A stretch of DNA of 64,000 nucleotides from Bombus terrestris (Eukaryota; Arthropoda; Insecta; Hymenoptera; Apidae): contig NC_063286.1 of the NCBI RefSeq assembly GCF_910591885.1, forward strand, positions 3,658,001 through 3,722,000, given 5' to 3'. The stretch's first letter is position 1. Each line of letters opens with the position of its first letter. The position numbers were made by a program, and so were the translations under genes. The notes below the pieces were generated by a model. That model was not told where the DNA came from and did no database searches. It worked only from the letters and a program-made list of their open reading frames with translations. This document shows positions 12,677 through 24,999 of this stretch, in pieces.

Positions 12677-13071
12677 TTAACCTCTAACGCTCCGACTTTT
12701 AACTGTGAATATCGACCGGCAACTTCAACTTATTCTCATCATGCTTCGACTTGCAAGTTTTTAAGTGTCAGATTTGAAATGCTACAATGACGTGCAGATA
12801 ATAATATTAAAGTCATTCAAAACAATCTTAATTCATCTGAGAAGTAATAATTTTGATTACAATACTTATATTAAATATAAACGAGTAATGTGTGGAATTT
12901 TTTAAAACATTCATTCGGATACAACCCGGGTTCACTGGTCTAACGGTACTCACTGACGGATATTATTTTTTATTTGTAAACAATTACCAACAACGACCGA
13001 AAAATACATTTGTAGTAGAGCATCGCACATCGGTGGTGCTTGAGAGGCACACTCGGAGCGTTAAGTGTTAA
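12677..13071. mobile_element. TTAA-flanked MITE, piggyBac type (AACGCTCCGA ends)
   Basis: TTAA at 12,677 and 13,068 flank inverted ends CCTCTAACGCTCCGA and CACTTAACGCTCCGA (12 of 15 bases agree). The element is 387 bp between the TTAAs, with no open frame. The TTAA duplication points to piggyBac-class mobilisation. Confidence 0.65.
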
Positions 13072-14238
13072 TCCTCGAATGATGGTGGCTGAGTGAATTC
13101 TAACGCGGCTATCTCAAGTTTATTATTTTCTAAGCTACTCTTTATATTCACTATTTTCTGCATACTTCTATATAATTAATGAAAATCAACTTATCACTAT
13201 AAAATAAAACATTCGACCGCGCCAATAATAACCTACTCTCCGTTAGACGAGGACTAAATCAACTAGAGTATCGCTACTATGAATCAACGAAAACCGCTAC
13301 TGCCGCGCCGCGATTAGCGCTGTCTAAATATTTTTCAAGTCAACCGCTGTCGTTCGAACGTAACGCGCGCGATATATAAATGCAATTTTATGTCTCCCTT
13401 TTTTCGTGCCACATGCATTCGTGCACGGTAGCAAAAGCGGTTATTCCGGCGTTAAATTTAATTTATTCCCAATGCTGACGTATCACGAGGTATTCGCGTG
13501 ATCGCCTCTCGACAGCACAGCGAAAAAGCTTTCTCATTCGAGGAGAGTAGATCTGCGGATAAAAAGGGGTACACATTTTTTCGTGGAATTCCTTCGACAC
13601 CTTTTTTCTCCCTTAAATCTCCGGTCTTTCAGCATTTTTTCGTTCACATAAACGGGAGAGAAAACGGTTTTCGAGCAAAGAACAGTTTAGATGCATTGAA
13701 AAGATCGGCACACGAATTTGAAATTAGCCGCAGTGGCGCAGTTCGACCGGTAAATTACGCCAAATTTTCACGTGCTCAGAGGCATAATTTTCTGAACGAT
13801 TTATCACCTTGGTAATGACGGCCGGGACCCACCTCGCAGTCAAAGAGATCGTATGTAAGCCGGAGAACGTTCGATAATGGCGTGGCCGGTCGGACACACC
13901 AGCCTTTCGTGATCGCGAGATGTAATTTGATATTAGCGGGCCGTTTCGGTGGAAAAAAGTGGCGCGTTCCTACCTAGCCTTTACTCTCTTTCTCTGCCTC
14001 TTTAGCGTTCTTCACCGCGTAGCATGGCCTGATCTAATGGACAATGGAAGGTCCACTCTGGCATCGAACCAAAGACACACCGACGTGAACACTGACGCGA
14101 CGCCACGAATTTGCATAACTTCACGCTGCAGGTGTTCGTATTGCAGCTTCGTATGTGTATTGGTACGTGCATTCGTGTGCAATTGACACGAAAGTAACGT
14201 AAACCATGGCTTTCGACGGTTGATGAGCAACGGTAATA
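13072..14238. other. Spacer with GC-rich islands, no gene recognised
   Basis: An open frame at 13,498-13,815 and the overlapping frames on both strands at 13,960-14,340 lack domain features, and one runs into a MITE. Confidence 0.4.
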
Positions 14239-14290
14239 TAGGTTGGCAACTAAGTGATTGCGGAATTTGTCATTACCATCCAATGATAAA
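14239..14290. mobile_element. MADE1-like MITE, copy 5, left half only
   Basis: GGTTGGCAACTAAGTGATTG is followed by the usual centre (GTCATTACCATCCAATGA), after which the right arm is missing. Confidence 0.75.
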
Positions 14291-14941
14291 TATATTAAAG
14301 TTTTCAAAATCCCAGTAATTTCGTTAAATAGATCCAATTGAGATTTAGTTTGTACTTTAAGAATTTGAAATAGTCGTTAAAATGGCTGTGGAAGGCAGTT
14401 CTATTTACGGTAGATTAGCAGGTGAAACGATGATCGATCACCTGGTTGAAAGCAAGCTGTTGCTAATGATTATCAATTAGGTGTCGATAATTTATGGTCG
14501 ACTCGTAGAGATAATAGCCTCGAGATACGTATGTAGGTTCCTACAAGCGTTGCAATAAATTTCATTTCCTACATAAAAATATATTCGCTATGCTTTAAAG
14601 GAATAATTTTTGCAATTGTTTAAATTGTTTAATTCTACTTTGTAGAATTGGCACGAATGATAGACATTACGATTGAATATACATTTGACAAATAACATTA
14701 CGGTTGAATGATATACGATTGAAGATCGATTAAATATTTATGGTAGAGTATCGGCAGCGAGTGAAGAGCGATTCGCAGAATGCACGTGAAGAAATGGGCA
14801 TACGTGGTGACACGTGAAGAATGAATTGCACGTGGCAAAAATCACCTATGCTTTACTTATTCAGTTAAATATTTTACTTACTTACTACTTAATTACTTTA
14901 CCAACCTAACCTCAATCTATTAATTTTACACGTCTTTTTGA

Positions 14942-15236
14942 CCTTTTGCACTCCAATGTCGAGTGTAACTCGATATCAGTTTTTATCTCAACAGCTCCCT
15001 TGTCGACATTCTTTCAGTCCCACCTTTTTTTTGTGATTGCATGCTGGAAATTGTTTCAAGGTATATCATACACTTAAAAATTAGAAAATACAACAATAGT
15101 GTGAATAAAACTAGTATTTAAGTGAATTTGTTTCTTGTCTTATTTTTTAGTTAAAGTAAATTTCAAATAAAACACTTAAAGGCGTTGACAGCTGCTGCTA
15201 ACGAAATTGAAATAAAATTCAAGTGCAAAGGGTTAA
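14942..15236. mobile_element. TTAA MITE family A, copy 1 (decayed left end)
   Basis: Closely similar along its length to the element at 50,207-50,557, including a shared interior (AAATTGTTTCAA..., then AAGTAAATTTCAAATAAAAC...). The right end is GTGCAAAGGG followed by TTAA at 15,233. The left end reads CCTTTTGCACT but has lost the TTAA. Confidence 0.7.
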
Positions 15237-15898
15237 GTTACATACATACAATTCTTTTTCCATTCTTCTCTTACAAATTCATACGTAGTTTTGTTATTCA
15301 CTTTCAAGTATTTACCAGCAATCGTTAAATTCTCCACAATTGCCCTGTTTTCTGTTTTAATTCAATGTTGCAGCTAAATATACAACCTAACCCCAACCTA
15401 ACCCCAATCCAAAATCCGTTGAACCAAAAGAAATTCGCTTGCAAGAAGAAGTTATCTGCGAAATTGCTTTCGATGCTAAATAACTACATTTATTTCGATG
15501 AAATTTCGCAATATCGTTATCGCTACCATATTCATAGCCTGTCTCTTTCTTTTGCCCAAAAGAAGTAAGTCGTCGATACTGATCGATACGACGTTAACAT
15601 CTACAGAACAATCCTGCAGCTCTCCATGCAGTTTTGGTGCATCAGGAGCAGTGGGCCGCTGCACTGCGACCAACTGCAGCACTCCCTGAGGGTATAAAAG
15701 CGGCGGGTGGTTGCGGAAGTCGTGGCTCGATGGAAATAAAGTTTCGTGCAGCAGGGCAACGCGAGGTTAAGAGCGACGATATATCGCTGCGGCCTGATTT
15801 CAGCCCGGCACGAAAACCACCGTTTCCTAAGCCAGTCTTTGTACGCGGTCCCGTTCCATACGTTCCTTCTGTCACTCTTTCTAACGTATCCCTATGTA
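15237..15898. other. Spacer with TATA-like site and small open frame
   Basis: A 63-codon frame starting at 15,498 opens with a signal-peptide-like hydrophobic run, but I do not accept it as a gene. GGGTATAAAAGC at 15,691 is a good TATA sequence but has no initiator at +30. Confidence 0.35.
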
Positions 15899-15980
15899 TT
15901 GTGTTGACAACTAAGTGATTGCGGGTTTTGTCATTACCACCCAATGACAAAATCCGCAATCACTTAGTTGCCAATCCAAT
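15899..15980. mobile_element. MADE1-like mariner MITE, copy 6
   Basis: Complete palindrome with slightly worn tips (GTGTTGACAACTAAG ... CTTAGTTGCCAATCCAAT). Confidence 0.85.
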
Positions 15981-16353
15981 AGTACCGTACAGTAATCGTT
16001 AATAACTAACAAACAATTAAAAATTAATAAGGAATAATCGTTTTCGATAAAATTCAATGACTATGGGGGAAAATGAAGAAGAAATAAAAGTGACGTGATT
16101 GGTCGACTTTGTTCCGATCGAGGACCGACGCAGAGTGGCGCGTAATGCACCGAATAACATTTGTGTCGCGCGCCCGAATAATTGATCGTCCTTTCACGTG
16201 CCACACCGGACGTAAATCGAAGAGCCGTGGTAAAATCGTTCGTCGAAGAGGATACGTTAATATTCATGATCGAGATTGTCCGAGCTTGTCGTGTCGACGT
16301 GCAGGATTATTTTCTCTTTTGGTCCAACCAATTGCTTTTTTAATTTCAACCAT

Positions 16354-16432
16354 TGGCTTGGCAACTAAGCGATTGCGGATTCCGTCATTAGGCGGTATTG
16401 ACAAAACCCGCAATCATTTAGTTGCCAACCAT
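16354..16432. mobile_element. MADE1-like mariner MITE, copy 7
   Basis: Complete palindrome with GGCAACTAAGCGATTGCGG in the left arm and GCAATCATTTAGTTGCCAACC in the right. The outer bases are altered. Confidence 0.85.
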
Positions 16433-17414
16433 CCAAACTGTAAACCATCGTGAAACAGACAAAATTATACTAAATATTAAAATATATAATATAATATATA
16501 CTATTATATCAAAATACTGATTTATTGTAAAATCTAACAGCATAAAGAATCCCCAAAGAAGTTCCAATAAAAAAGAAAGATTTTTCTAAATAACCTAGTA
16601 AACTAATAAATGTAAAGTTACAGGTTTAAATAATCTGTATAAAAAATCACAAATCGATCATGTTGACAAACGTGCCAGTTCTCCGGTTAACATTGTTTCG
16701 CTAAATCCTATCAACCCATGGACTTGCTTCAATAGAAACACGGTAAGCAGTTGTTCAATAGGATTACAAGTCCTAAAATAACACGTGAGAAAACATTCGA
16801 CCCAGCATTATAGAAAGACGTTCGTGAAATTCATCCGGACAAACTTTTCACGGCAAACTGAGCACGTTTTCCACTAGATTTTACGACCTGGTATTTAGCA
16901 AGCAGGTAGAGACAGTCGCGTATGCGACGCAGTCCACCGTTAACACCGACGATTTTCACCATCCGAGATCGGACACGATACGAAACGTGCGCCGCTCGCA
17001 TAGTCATACGAGCATCCTCCTCGTTAGCCGAAATCGCCCTTTCACCTGGTCGATTCCGGAATAATGGGAAACTGGCAGAAAACTCTGGAAAAATGGAGAA
17101 CAATAGGATTTAGCTAATGAAATAAACAAAAGTTCTATTTCCCTCCGAGATCCATTATTACGATAACATAGTTTAGAATACCGTAACGTTCGTTCCATTC
17201 ACCTAAACGCTACGAATGCCCATTCAATGCAATTCTAAAAATTGAATTCATTCGACTTGCCAATTTTCGCCAGATATTGTTATATTGTTATAATATAAGA
17301 TATTACTGTAATATTAATATTTGCGATAACGATTTTGATGTTATTTAGTGGTTAAATGAGTATGCTTCAATGTGATGTAATTTTAAAACGAGGAGCAACT
17401 AGTAGAAAAATCTA
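16433..17414. other. Spacer, no gene recognised
   Basis: AT-rich around 16,450-16,650 and 17,230-17,400, with a GC-richer stretch at 16,830-17,200. Opposed open frames only. Confidence 0.4.
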
Positions 17415-18620
17415 CAGTGGCTAATGAAAGTATTCGAACGCTTACACATGCTAACTTGAATGGTCGAAATAATGTACATTAAAGTAATTTGCTTAGACAA
17501 GCAGATGTCAGTAGGAAGATGGAGGTTTTGAGGTTATGTCAGTAGAATTTGAAAAGGATTCAATAACGTAAGTAGGAGATGATTTATTTATTAGAAACAC
17601 GCATTGTAAGTGACTGACAAAGGTATTTGAACGCTGCATATATTATTAAATTGTTTAATATTAATATTTTGTTGGACCACCTTTAGCAGCGATAGTGTGT
17701 CTCAATCGACGTTTCATACTGTAAACCAATGAATTTGTAAAACTACATTCAACGGACTTCCATATTTCTATAATTTTATCTTTCGATACTTGCTTTGAGA
17801 TTATATGAAATTTGTTTCATTTTTTTCCGATTTCAGCCCATAAATTCTCAATAGAATTTATGTCTGGACTTTGTAGTAGAGTAATTAACATGTGTGGTGT
17901 ATTTATATAGGATTCATTCTTTCACAATTCTAGCAGTATGCTTAGGATCATTATCCTGTTGGAAGTGGAAATCTTCCAATAATCCTAATTTACGGACACT
18001 TTCCTTAAGATTATTTTTTAAAATATTTGAATACTTATACTAATCAAGTATTCCATCAATGAATATCAAATTTCCGGCGCCACCGGCAGCCGTGCACTCC
18101 CACGTCATGACCGATCCACCTCCGTGTTTCACTGTTTCACGTAAATGTCGAATTTCCAATTTCGTATTTGGTTCCCTCCACACATAATTTTGACCATCCG
18201 AGCCAAAAACGTTAAACTTTGTCCCAAAAAGAATTATTTTTATTAATATAGGTTTTTGCAAATGTCAATCTTTTTTTATGATTTACCGCATTAATACATG
18301 GCTCGTTTCGCGGTACTCTGCCACGAATATTATTGCTTTCTCTCCTCTCTTCCAGTCAATTTCTTTGGTCGACCTTATCGACCTTTGTTTACGAGTGTTC
18401 CCTCGTTCTTTGACTTTTTTACCATATAATGTATCGTGGACTTACTTCTGTTCACAATTCTGGCAATCTCGTTACATGATCTGCCGTCCTCATGTAATCG
18501 GATATTATTTCTCTTCCACAATTTTTTGTTTCACACTTGTTGGTATTCATTTTAAATGCTATTGTGCACACTTTTGCGTTTCTGTTACTGAAACGATATC
18601 CTAACATCAAGTGAACGTAC
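17415..18620 (-). pseudogene. Tc1 transposase pseudogene, copy 1
   Basis: Remnant of a DDE transposase of the Tc1 family. The longest surviving open stretch (about 18,040-18,261) covers the segment with the GSDGQ and KHGGGSVM motifs. The HTH, second Asp motif and Glu motif lie in other frames or behind stops. The C-terminal end MKRRLRHTIAAKGGPTKY is readable near 17,665-17,720. Full-length Tc1 transposases are about 340 residues; the DNA span here fits that length. Confidence 0.85.
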
Positions 18621-18913
18621 GAATATTTTCATTTAGCAATGATGTTTACATTGGCTGCAAAGGAAGATGAAAAACTATCAACAGTGTTACAGCGCTCGAA
18701 TAATTTTCTGAGACACTCATCATGAATGTTTCTAATAAAAGTATCATAATTCCTGTCTATATTATTGAATCGTTTTTCAAATTTTACTGATGTAATCTTG
18801 GCTTTTTCCGTCGCTATAGATACCAAATTGTTTTAACAAATTAATTTAGTACACCTCATTTTATTAATTGAAATTTGTAAGTGTAAGCGTTCGAATACTT
18901 TCGTCAGCCACTG
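17415..18913 (-). mobile_element. Tc1-like transposon, dead copy 1
   Basis: A 1,499-bp element flanked by TA on both sides. The inverted ends read CAGTGGCTAATGAAAGTATT on the left and CAGTGGCTGACGAAAGTATT (reverse complement) on the right. On the minus strand, in order, it encodes a paired-like HTH region (GRSCNEIARIVNRSKST, near 18,420-18,490), a GRPKKLT hinge, GSDGQNYV and VKHGGGSVM (18,100-18,200), QQDNDPKHTA carrying the second catalytic Asp (about 17,935-17,965), and SPDINSIENLW with the catalytic Glu (about 17,840-17,870). These are standard Tc1 transposase landmarks. The frame is broken by a TAA at 18,375-18,377 and by frameshifts, so no working transposase can be made. The second copy at 61,561 has the same orientation and the same stop. 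Confidence 0.93.
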
Positions 18914-20646
18914 TATGATAACTCTAAGAAGTTGTAGAAAAAAGAAACTAACAGCACACCCTAATATCCAAGATACGATGGTGTATATTATTTTCACGAA
19001 TTTTTCCCGACAGTTGCTATTTTTGTAAATATTTTTCAACAGAATCCCATGACAAATTTAATAAAAAGACAGTTTCTTTTTAACTCTCGAATTTGCCAAT
19101 TTTCCGTGCCGAGTCCGAAATAAAAAGGAAAAAAGCTGAGATAGACGAAACGATAATCCTTTGACGAAAACAAAATCGAATATGATTTACACGGACGTTT
19201 GGATGTTTGTCCAGGCAACCTAATAATAACGGTGTTCATTGTTGTATCGTCAATCCCACGGCTGGACTCTTTCGTCTATTTAGAAATAGGCGTTACGCGG
19301 GCATTGTGCGCGGGCTTCCAGGAGAGAAGCAGAAAACATCATTGTCCGAGAAATGGTCGAGTCCGAGTCGCCCTTGGATGCTCTCCTCCGCGTACGATAC
19401 CCTCCCCCGTTGTTGCGATCAGAAACGAGGCCGAGCCGTTCGTGCGGAATACAAGTACCGAACACACGTACGCCATCTGAATAGTGCAGCATTACCGGAT
19501 ACCGCTCGTACACACAGGATGACTTTTATTATTAAACGATGAAATTCCACGATCTGGCTGCTTTGTAATCGTTTCAGATTTTTGTCAATAGAGTGGAGAT
19601 TTTAAAGCTGATGTAATCGAGTATCCTTTCCAGATCGATTTTCCTTTTATCTACGAACGCAATAATATAATACTGTGATACGTTGAAGTCTGAAAAACAA
19701 AAGTCGGTGAATATTTTTAACGAGATACCAGATATCTATAAGGGGTTTCTATGGGAAATATGGGACCTCAGTGACGTCGGTAAAATTCTATTACATTTTC
19801 CTTCTAATTAATCTTTCTAATAGAAAAAATTAATCTTTTCTAAAATTCTTCCTATTTATGATAGAATCCTATATATTGCAGTGGATTTTAGAATTATATA
19901 AAAAAAGAATTACAACAACCCAGCAGTGTTTCTAAAAATTATCTTGTATTATCCTACTATGGTAAAAGTGGCATGATATGGTTCTAGTAATAATTACGAA
20001 ACGCTAGAGTTAAAGAAAACAGATACGATACCGCTTTTTTGTAGACAGTTTCACAACTTCTAATAATCCGAGAGTACTGTAATATGTATAAATATAGCTT
20101 AATAAAAATATTAGAAGTATCGATATTAGAACCCGTTTCGTGATCGTTTTATTCCTACCATTCGTTCAACACCTGCGTTTAATTACGACTTGTGTTAAGC
20201 AAGTTGTAGGTAAAAGGACGTTTCCAGGACCGCGTGATAAATTCGACACCGACAATCCTCTCTATCCACGAACACATATCCAACCGTTTAATTTTCCAAC
20301 TCGATAAACCCGACACATAACACATCGCCGTTAATTAACAGACAACCATGTATAATTCATGTGCTATTTGCTAATGGGGACAGAAATAGTTACTCTCGAA
20401 TGGTTGGCACCGCGAAATTTCATACACCATACGCGACTCTAGGGAAATAAGAGCTCGGTATATTAGACGTTTTATCGACGGAGTCGGTTAACCGGAACCG
20501 TGAATCATATCGAAACGAATGGGCAAACCTTCTCGAGATTTCACGGTAATCGACCATTGATTCAACGCGTCGATTCTCGATTACACCTATCGATATACGC
20601 GTTCCTCATTGCAACAGGAGACATGGCGATATTTTTTAATTTATAT
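18914..20646. other. Spacer, no gene recognised
   Basis: Mixed GC at 19,190-19,520 with overlapping chance frames. AT-rich elsewhere. Confidence 0.4.
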
Positions 20647-20755
20647 TAAGCTGTCCGAAAAGTTTCTTTCGTTTCATAAAGTGATAATTAGTTGACAACA
20701 ATTTCTGTTTTATATTATTTTATTGAATTAGGTGTGATCCATTTCGTTCTATTTC
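20647..20755. mobile_element. Half copy of the TTAGGTTGTCCGAAAAG MITE
   Basis: TGTCCGAAAAGTTTCTTTCG plus about 80 further bases aligns with the reverse complement of the right end of the element at 53,473-53,662. The other end is missing. Confidence 0.65.
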
Positions 20756-20813
20756 TATTATTACGTTCGTGCATAATTCAAGTTACACTTTATTTCTCCT
20801 CTTTTTAATATTA

Positions 20814-20893
20814 TTCTTGGCAACTAAGTGATTGCAGATTTTGTCATTAGATGGTATTGACAAAAGCCGCAATCACTTAGTTGCCAATTCAAT
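20814..20893. mobile_element. MADE1-like mariner MITE, copy 8
   Basis: Palindrome with CTTGGCAACTAAGTGATTGC and GCAATCACTTAGTTGCCAAT arms and the GTCATTAGATGGTATTGAC centre. It sits about 60 bp from another mariner-type remnant. Confidence 0.85.
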
Positions 20894-21411
20894 ATTTCTC
20901 ATTATTCGATTATATATATTTATTCATCTTCTGTTTATAGGAGAAAATATTTTCAAATATCATTATTTCTTATCTATATAGTTCGTTATCTTCTAATAGA
21001 TAAAACCACGAACGGAGAAAGAAAGATATCTGGCTCGATGGAAAGTGTGGAGTTCTAAGGAGAAGCTGTTAGGCGAATCGTGAAAGTAAACAACTTCTTT
21101 TTTGGAAGTATATATATGTAGTTACTTACCGGCGAACCGGCACCAAAGTGAAATTATGAAACTGTTTGGCAGTCTGCTCAGACTTATCTGATCTTTATTA
21201 TCCTAAATTAGAGTACTCTTTTTGCGATAGAGAAACTTCAGGTTTGATGAATACGTCTTTTGTAAAGAATAAATTTCCATTTCACTTTGGAAAGAAGAAG
21301 AGTCATAGAATATATAGCTAATAGATTATCTCAGACATTATTTTCTATTCTATTTGTAATATTTTAAATTACCGATTACTAATTACTTTAAATTACTTGA
21401 ATTACCGATAG
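20894..21411. other. AT-rich spacer
   Basis: No gene, RNA or repeat was recognised. Confidence 0.4.
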
Positions 21412-22081
21412 TTGACACTTTGACTGCCACGTGGGTCGTATATGACCACGGTTTCTCTGTGACAATTGTAAAAATTGAATGAAAATTGACAGTTAGGGCA
21501 TTTACAATATACCCGATGAATAGAAGATACTTTGAAATAAAAAGTGCCCCATTGAACAATTAACATTTTTATTGGAACACCAATAAAGAAAAAATGAGAA
21601 CAAATCTTGCATCTAACGGTGCACTGTGTTTGCATCCATATCTTTGAGGGTTAGTCTACGAATATTATTATAAACACACCTTAAAAAATAATTATGAATG
21701 CTGCTTTATAATCATATAATTGAGGTTAGAAGTGTGCACATACCTTGCTATTATATATAGAATGAGCAAATACCGTTTACTAATATCTTCTACACGTTTC
21801 AACAATATATTCTGCACGTTTTGCTTACGACGAAATAACGAATGCGAATGGTTTGTTGAAATAAACGAAGCCTTGTTATAATACGTCGCTGTCAACCGTT
21901 ACCAAGGCGCCATAGTGGTCACCCGTGACCACCAATAGGATAAACGGTCCATTGGGGGGAGAATGTTGTCTTAAATCATCAATTTATTATTATTTTGCCA
22001 TTGTATGCTTTGAATAACAAAAATACTCCCGTGCCGTCCTGAGGGAAACATGTGATTTCAGCGTGGCAGTCAAAGTGTTAA
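21412..22081. mobile_element. TTAA-type element with perfect 16-bp inverted ends
   Basis: The left end (21,416) and right end (22,077) are a perfect inverted pair, CACTTTGACTGCCACG. The right flank is TTAA (22,078) and the left is TTGA, a one-base decay. The element is about 660 bp with no transposase frame. It also contains the perfect inverted motif GTGGTCACCCGTGACCAC near 21,916. Solo ends of the same family occur near 12,010 and 59,518. Confidence 0.7.
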
Positions 22082-22101
22082 CACGAAGCTATTTCTACGA
22101 A

Positions 22102-22415
22102 AACCAGTGAAAATGACTGGTATTTAAAAAATACCTAATAATAGAATATTTTTATATTTATTGATTTATTACTTTCTTACGGAAAGAATTCCATGTTATG
22201 TAGTACATTTTTGGTATTATTAATCCATCATCCCTAAACGAGGGTTGTGACACATTTATAAAATTGTAGAGCCAGTCATTTTGACTGGTATTGGTATAAA
22301 TAGCCTTAATAGAAAATTATTTTCAGTTTGAATACATAAAAAACAATACGGAAAATATATAACAGGAAGTAGAAATTTTCAAATAAAATTGTAAAACCAG
22401 TCAATTTGACCGGTA
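22102..22415 (+). repeat. Three spaced CCAGTCA-N-TGACTGG palindromes
   Basis: Palindromic cores lie at 22,102-22,121, 22,272-22,288 and 22,397-22,413. The second and third are both preceded by a related AAATTGTA segment. It is a small dispersed array of hairpin-forming units next to the preceding element. Confidence 0.55.
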
Positions 22416-24999
22416 TGGTCGACCTGCCAAGATCAGTGTTTTTTCATTATTATATCTTTCGAATGGCGGATCGGTGTTGTGGAAGCATTAGAAACCATAT
22501 TGGACGCGACAGACGCGCCACACCAGACGACGGAACGTCTATTCGACGATTCGAACGGCATCGAAATTTAGCGAATTTTCCGGTTTCTTGCCCCCTTTGA
22601 TGATCCCCCGGCCGATATTCCGACCAGACGGCGGATACGTAAACCTACACGTCGAAAATAAATTTTGCCGAGTATTGCCGGTTCATTCTAAGGCGTATAG
22701 AATGATAGCTATTTCCGTTAAGGAGAAAAAAACCGGTGCCACTGTCTGTCCGTGGCTTCTAAAGATAAAGCGTCTGCAAGCGATTTAACAAGAAAATCAC
22801 TCTGCTCCTGTCTGCATCCTGCCCTATCGAATTCGTTTCCCCTTTTTCACAACCCTTTTCCTCGTTCCAAAAAAACGACCACCAAAAGACAACCCCCGGA
22901 AAAAGAAAACGCAGAAGAGAAACGAAGAAACTAGCGATAAAATGGAAAATAAAAATATCAGTACGCAAGCAAGCTATTCGCCTTTCGAAATTTATCGATG
23001 GCTAGAAAACAGCAGACGCGGATGTTGACTCATTGCCACTCTCACTTTTCCTGCGATTTGCATCGAATCTCTTCCACATATTTATGCGCTCGATACCAGC
23101 GCACAAAATCCGACCGCTCGTTTCCAATATCACCGATACGACACCGCGCCTCTATTATCTTCTTTCTCTATGACTGTTTCACATTTTCGTTTCCTTTACT
23201 TCGGAACGTTTCCTCCTTATGGATCAGACCTGACTGTAGGTAAATTCTCGAATAGTACCGACTCGGTACCCGAGGCCGACACACACAGCAGCGGTCCTCA
23301 GACACGTTTCTATTTATATTTTGATGTATTCGCGGCCGATTTTTGCCTAGAGGTTACTCATTCACTCGTCGATGAATTAATGTATAACGGATAGCAGGAG
23401 GGGGCAGAGGTTCGCAAATGTATCGTATGCTCGTCAATTCGATCGAATAAATACGAATCTGTTTGGTTTGGAAATTTGATGAACACACTCTCTTAACGAT
23501 GATGAAACGGTGTTTATTTCATGATCAATAGATTAGGCGATGACGAGTCAGATATGAGATAAACAAACCTATCGAAATGAGACGCGCCACGGTCTCCTTC
23601 TGAACAACGATAACACGTACCGATCGAAACGATTCTGATTTATTTTGCTTTTGCGAAAAGATACTTTACGCTGAGTTTTGACCAAAACCTTACTGATACG
23701 AGCAATGAAATTTTTAATTTGAGAAAATTAAAAGTGCTATAGTATTTACTAAATGTGTATAGTAATATAATATCACTATATATATGAAAGTTTAAACGTT
23801 CAATAAAATTCTTTAATAAATGCCGATCTTATCCATCTTTCCTATATAAGATTCCAAAGAAAAATGCACTTTTATCATTTTTCCATTGAATTGGTCGATT
23901 ATTAAGGCTGGATCTTATGAAAGATAGTATCGTCGACGTCTTGAAGGCGAAATTATCACAACGTTCGTATCAGCTGAAATACTTTAGGACCGGTTAGGTT
24001 AACAGTTAATCCATGCGTTTAAATTTATCAGGGGACTGAAGAAATATGCAAGGTTGTTTACGTACATATGTACTACTTTCGGTTATCTACTATTATTACA
24101 CACGACAAAGTGCTTCGATGACTGTGAAACCAATGTTTTTCAATTCCTCGACTTTTAAAGCTACAAAAATGATTTATATTTTTCCTTTCGCAAACTACAC
24201 ATAATTTCGCGACAGTCTGAAAATAGATTTCGTTTAGACGTTAGGTTTCGCGTGCATGTAAGAAGAATTACAAAAAAAAATAAAAAAAAATAAATAAAAA
24301 AAATGGTTATTGTATAAAAAAGAAAATAGTTACAGGAAGTTTGGAAAATTCTTTTGGAACAAGAGAAAATATTTTTTCCTTTGCATACAAAGAGAGGCAA
24401 GTTTAGAAATAAAAGTTAGCTGGTTTATTCACTCATTAGACAAGAGTCGGTTTCGCGACGCTGATCGTTGCGAAACCGGCGACAATAGCGATCATTTGGC
24501 CGCTAATTAACACCGATATGAGAAGAATCGGTGTTGCCGTGTCGCTGCGGCGTGTCAAGAGGACACAGATTCTCACAACGCGGCCACGGATTGCTGTAAT
24601 CCAAATAATTACCATCGCCATTCTCTTTCTCCCCGTGACAAAATTCTTTATTTACCACGGAATTCCTATATTATCATCATTCGGCTCTTACTCCCGGTCT
24701 AATTCAACGACAAATCGCTTGGTCAATCCAACGATCAATTGCAGAGTGCAATTTGCTATTTAAGAAGAAATTACGAACGTAGAGTAATTCGGATAAGACG
24801 AACCTCGATAAAGAAACGCATGAAATTCACAAGAAATTCATGGGTTTTCACGCGTGTAGACTATGACTGATCCTTTTCATTGAACAGTTTGCGTAATCGA
24901 TATAAATAATCGATTGATCAAATAAAGCAGAACTACGAAATGCTTCCTTCCTGTTTACGTAAGCATTTTATAGATAAGATTTAATAAAATGTCAAAAGT
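22416..24999. other. Spacer, no gene recognised
   Basis: GC-rich at 22,420-23,400 and AT-rich after, with an A/T-only tract at about 24,268-24,303. Open frames are short and overlapping. Confidence 0.4.
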
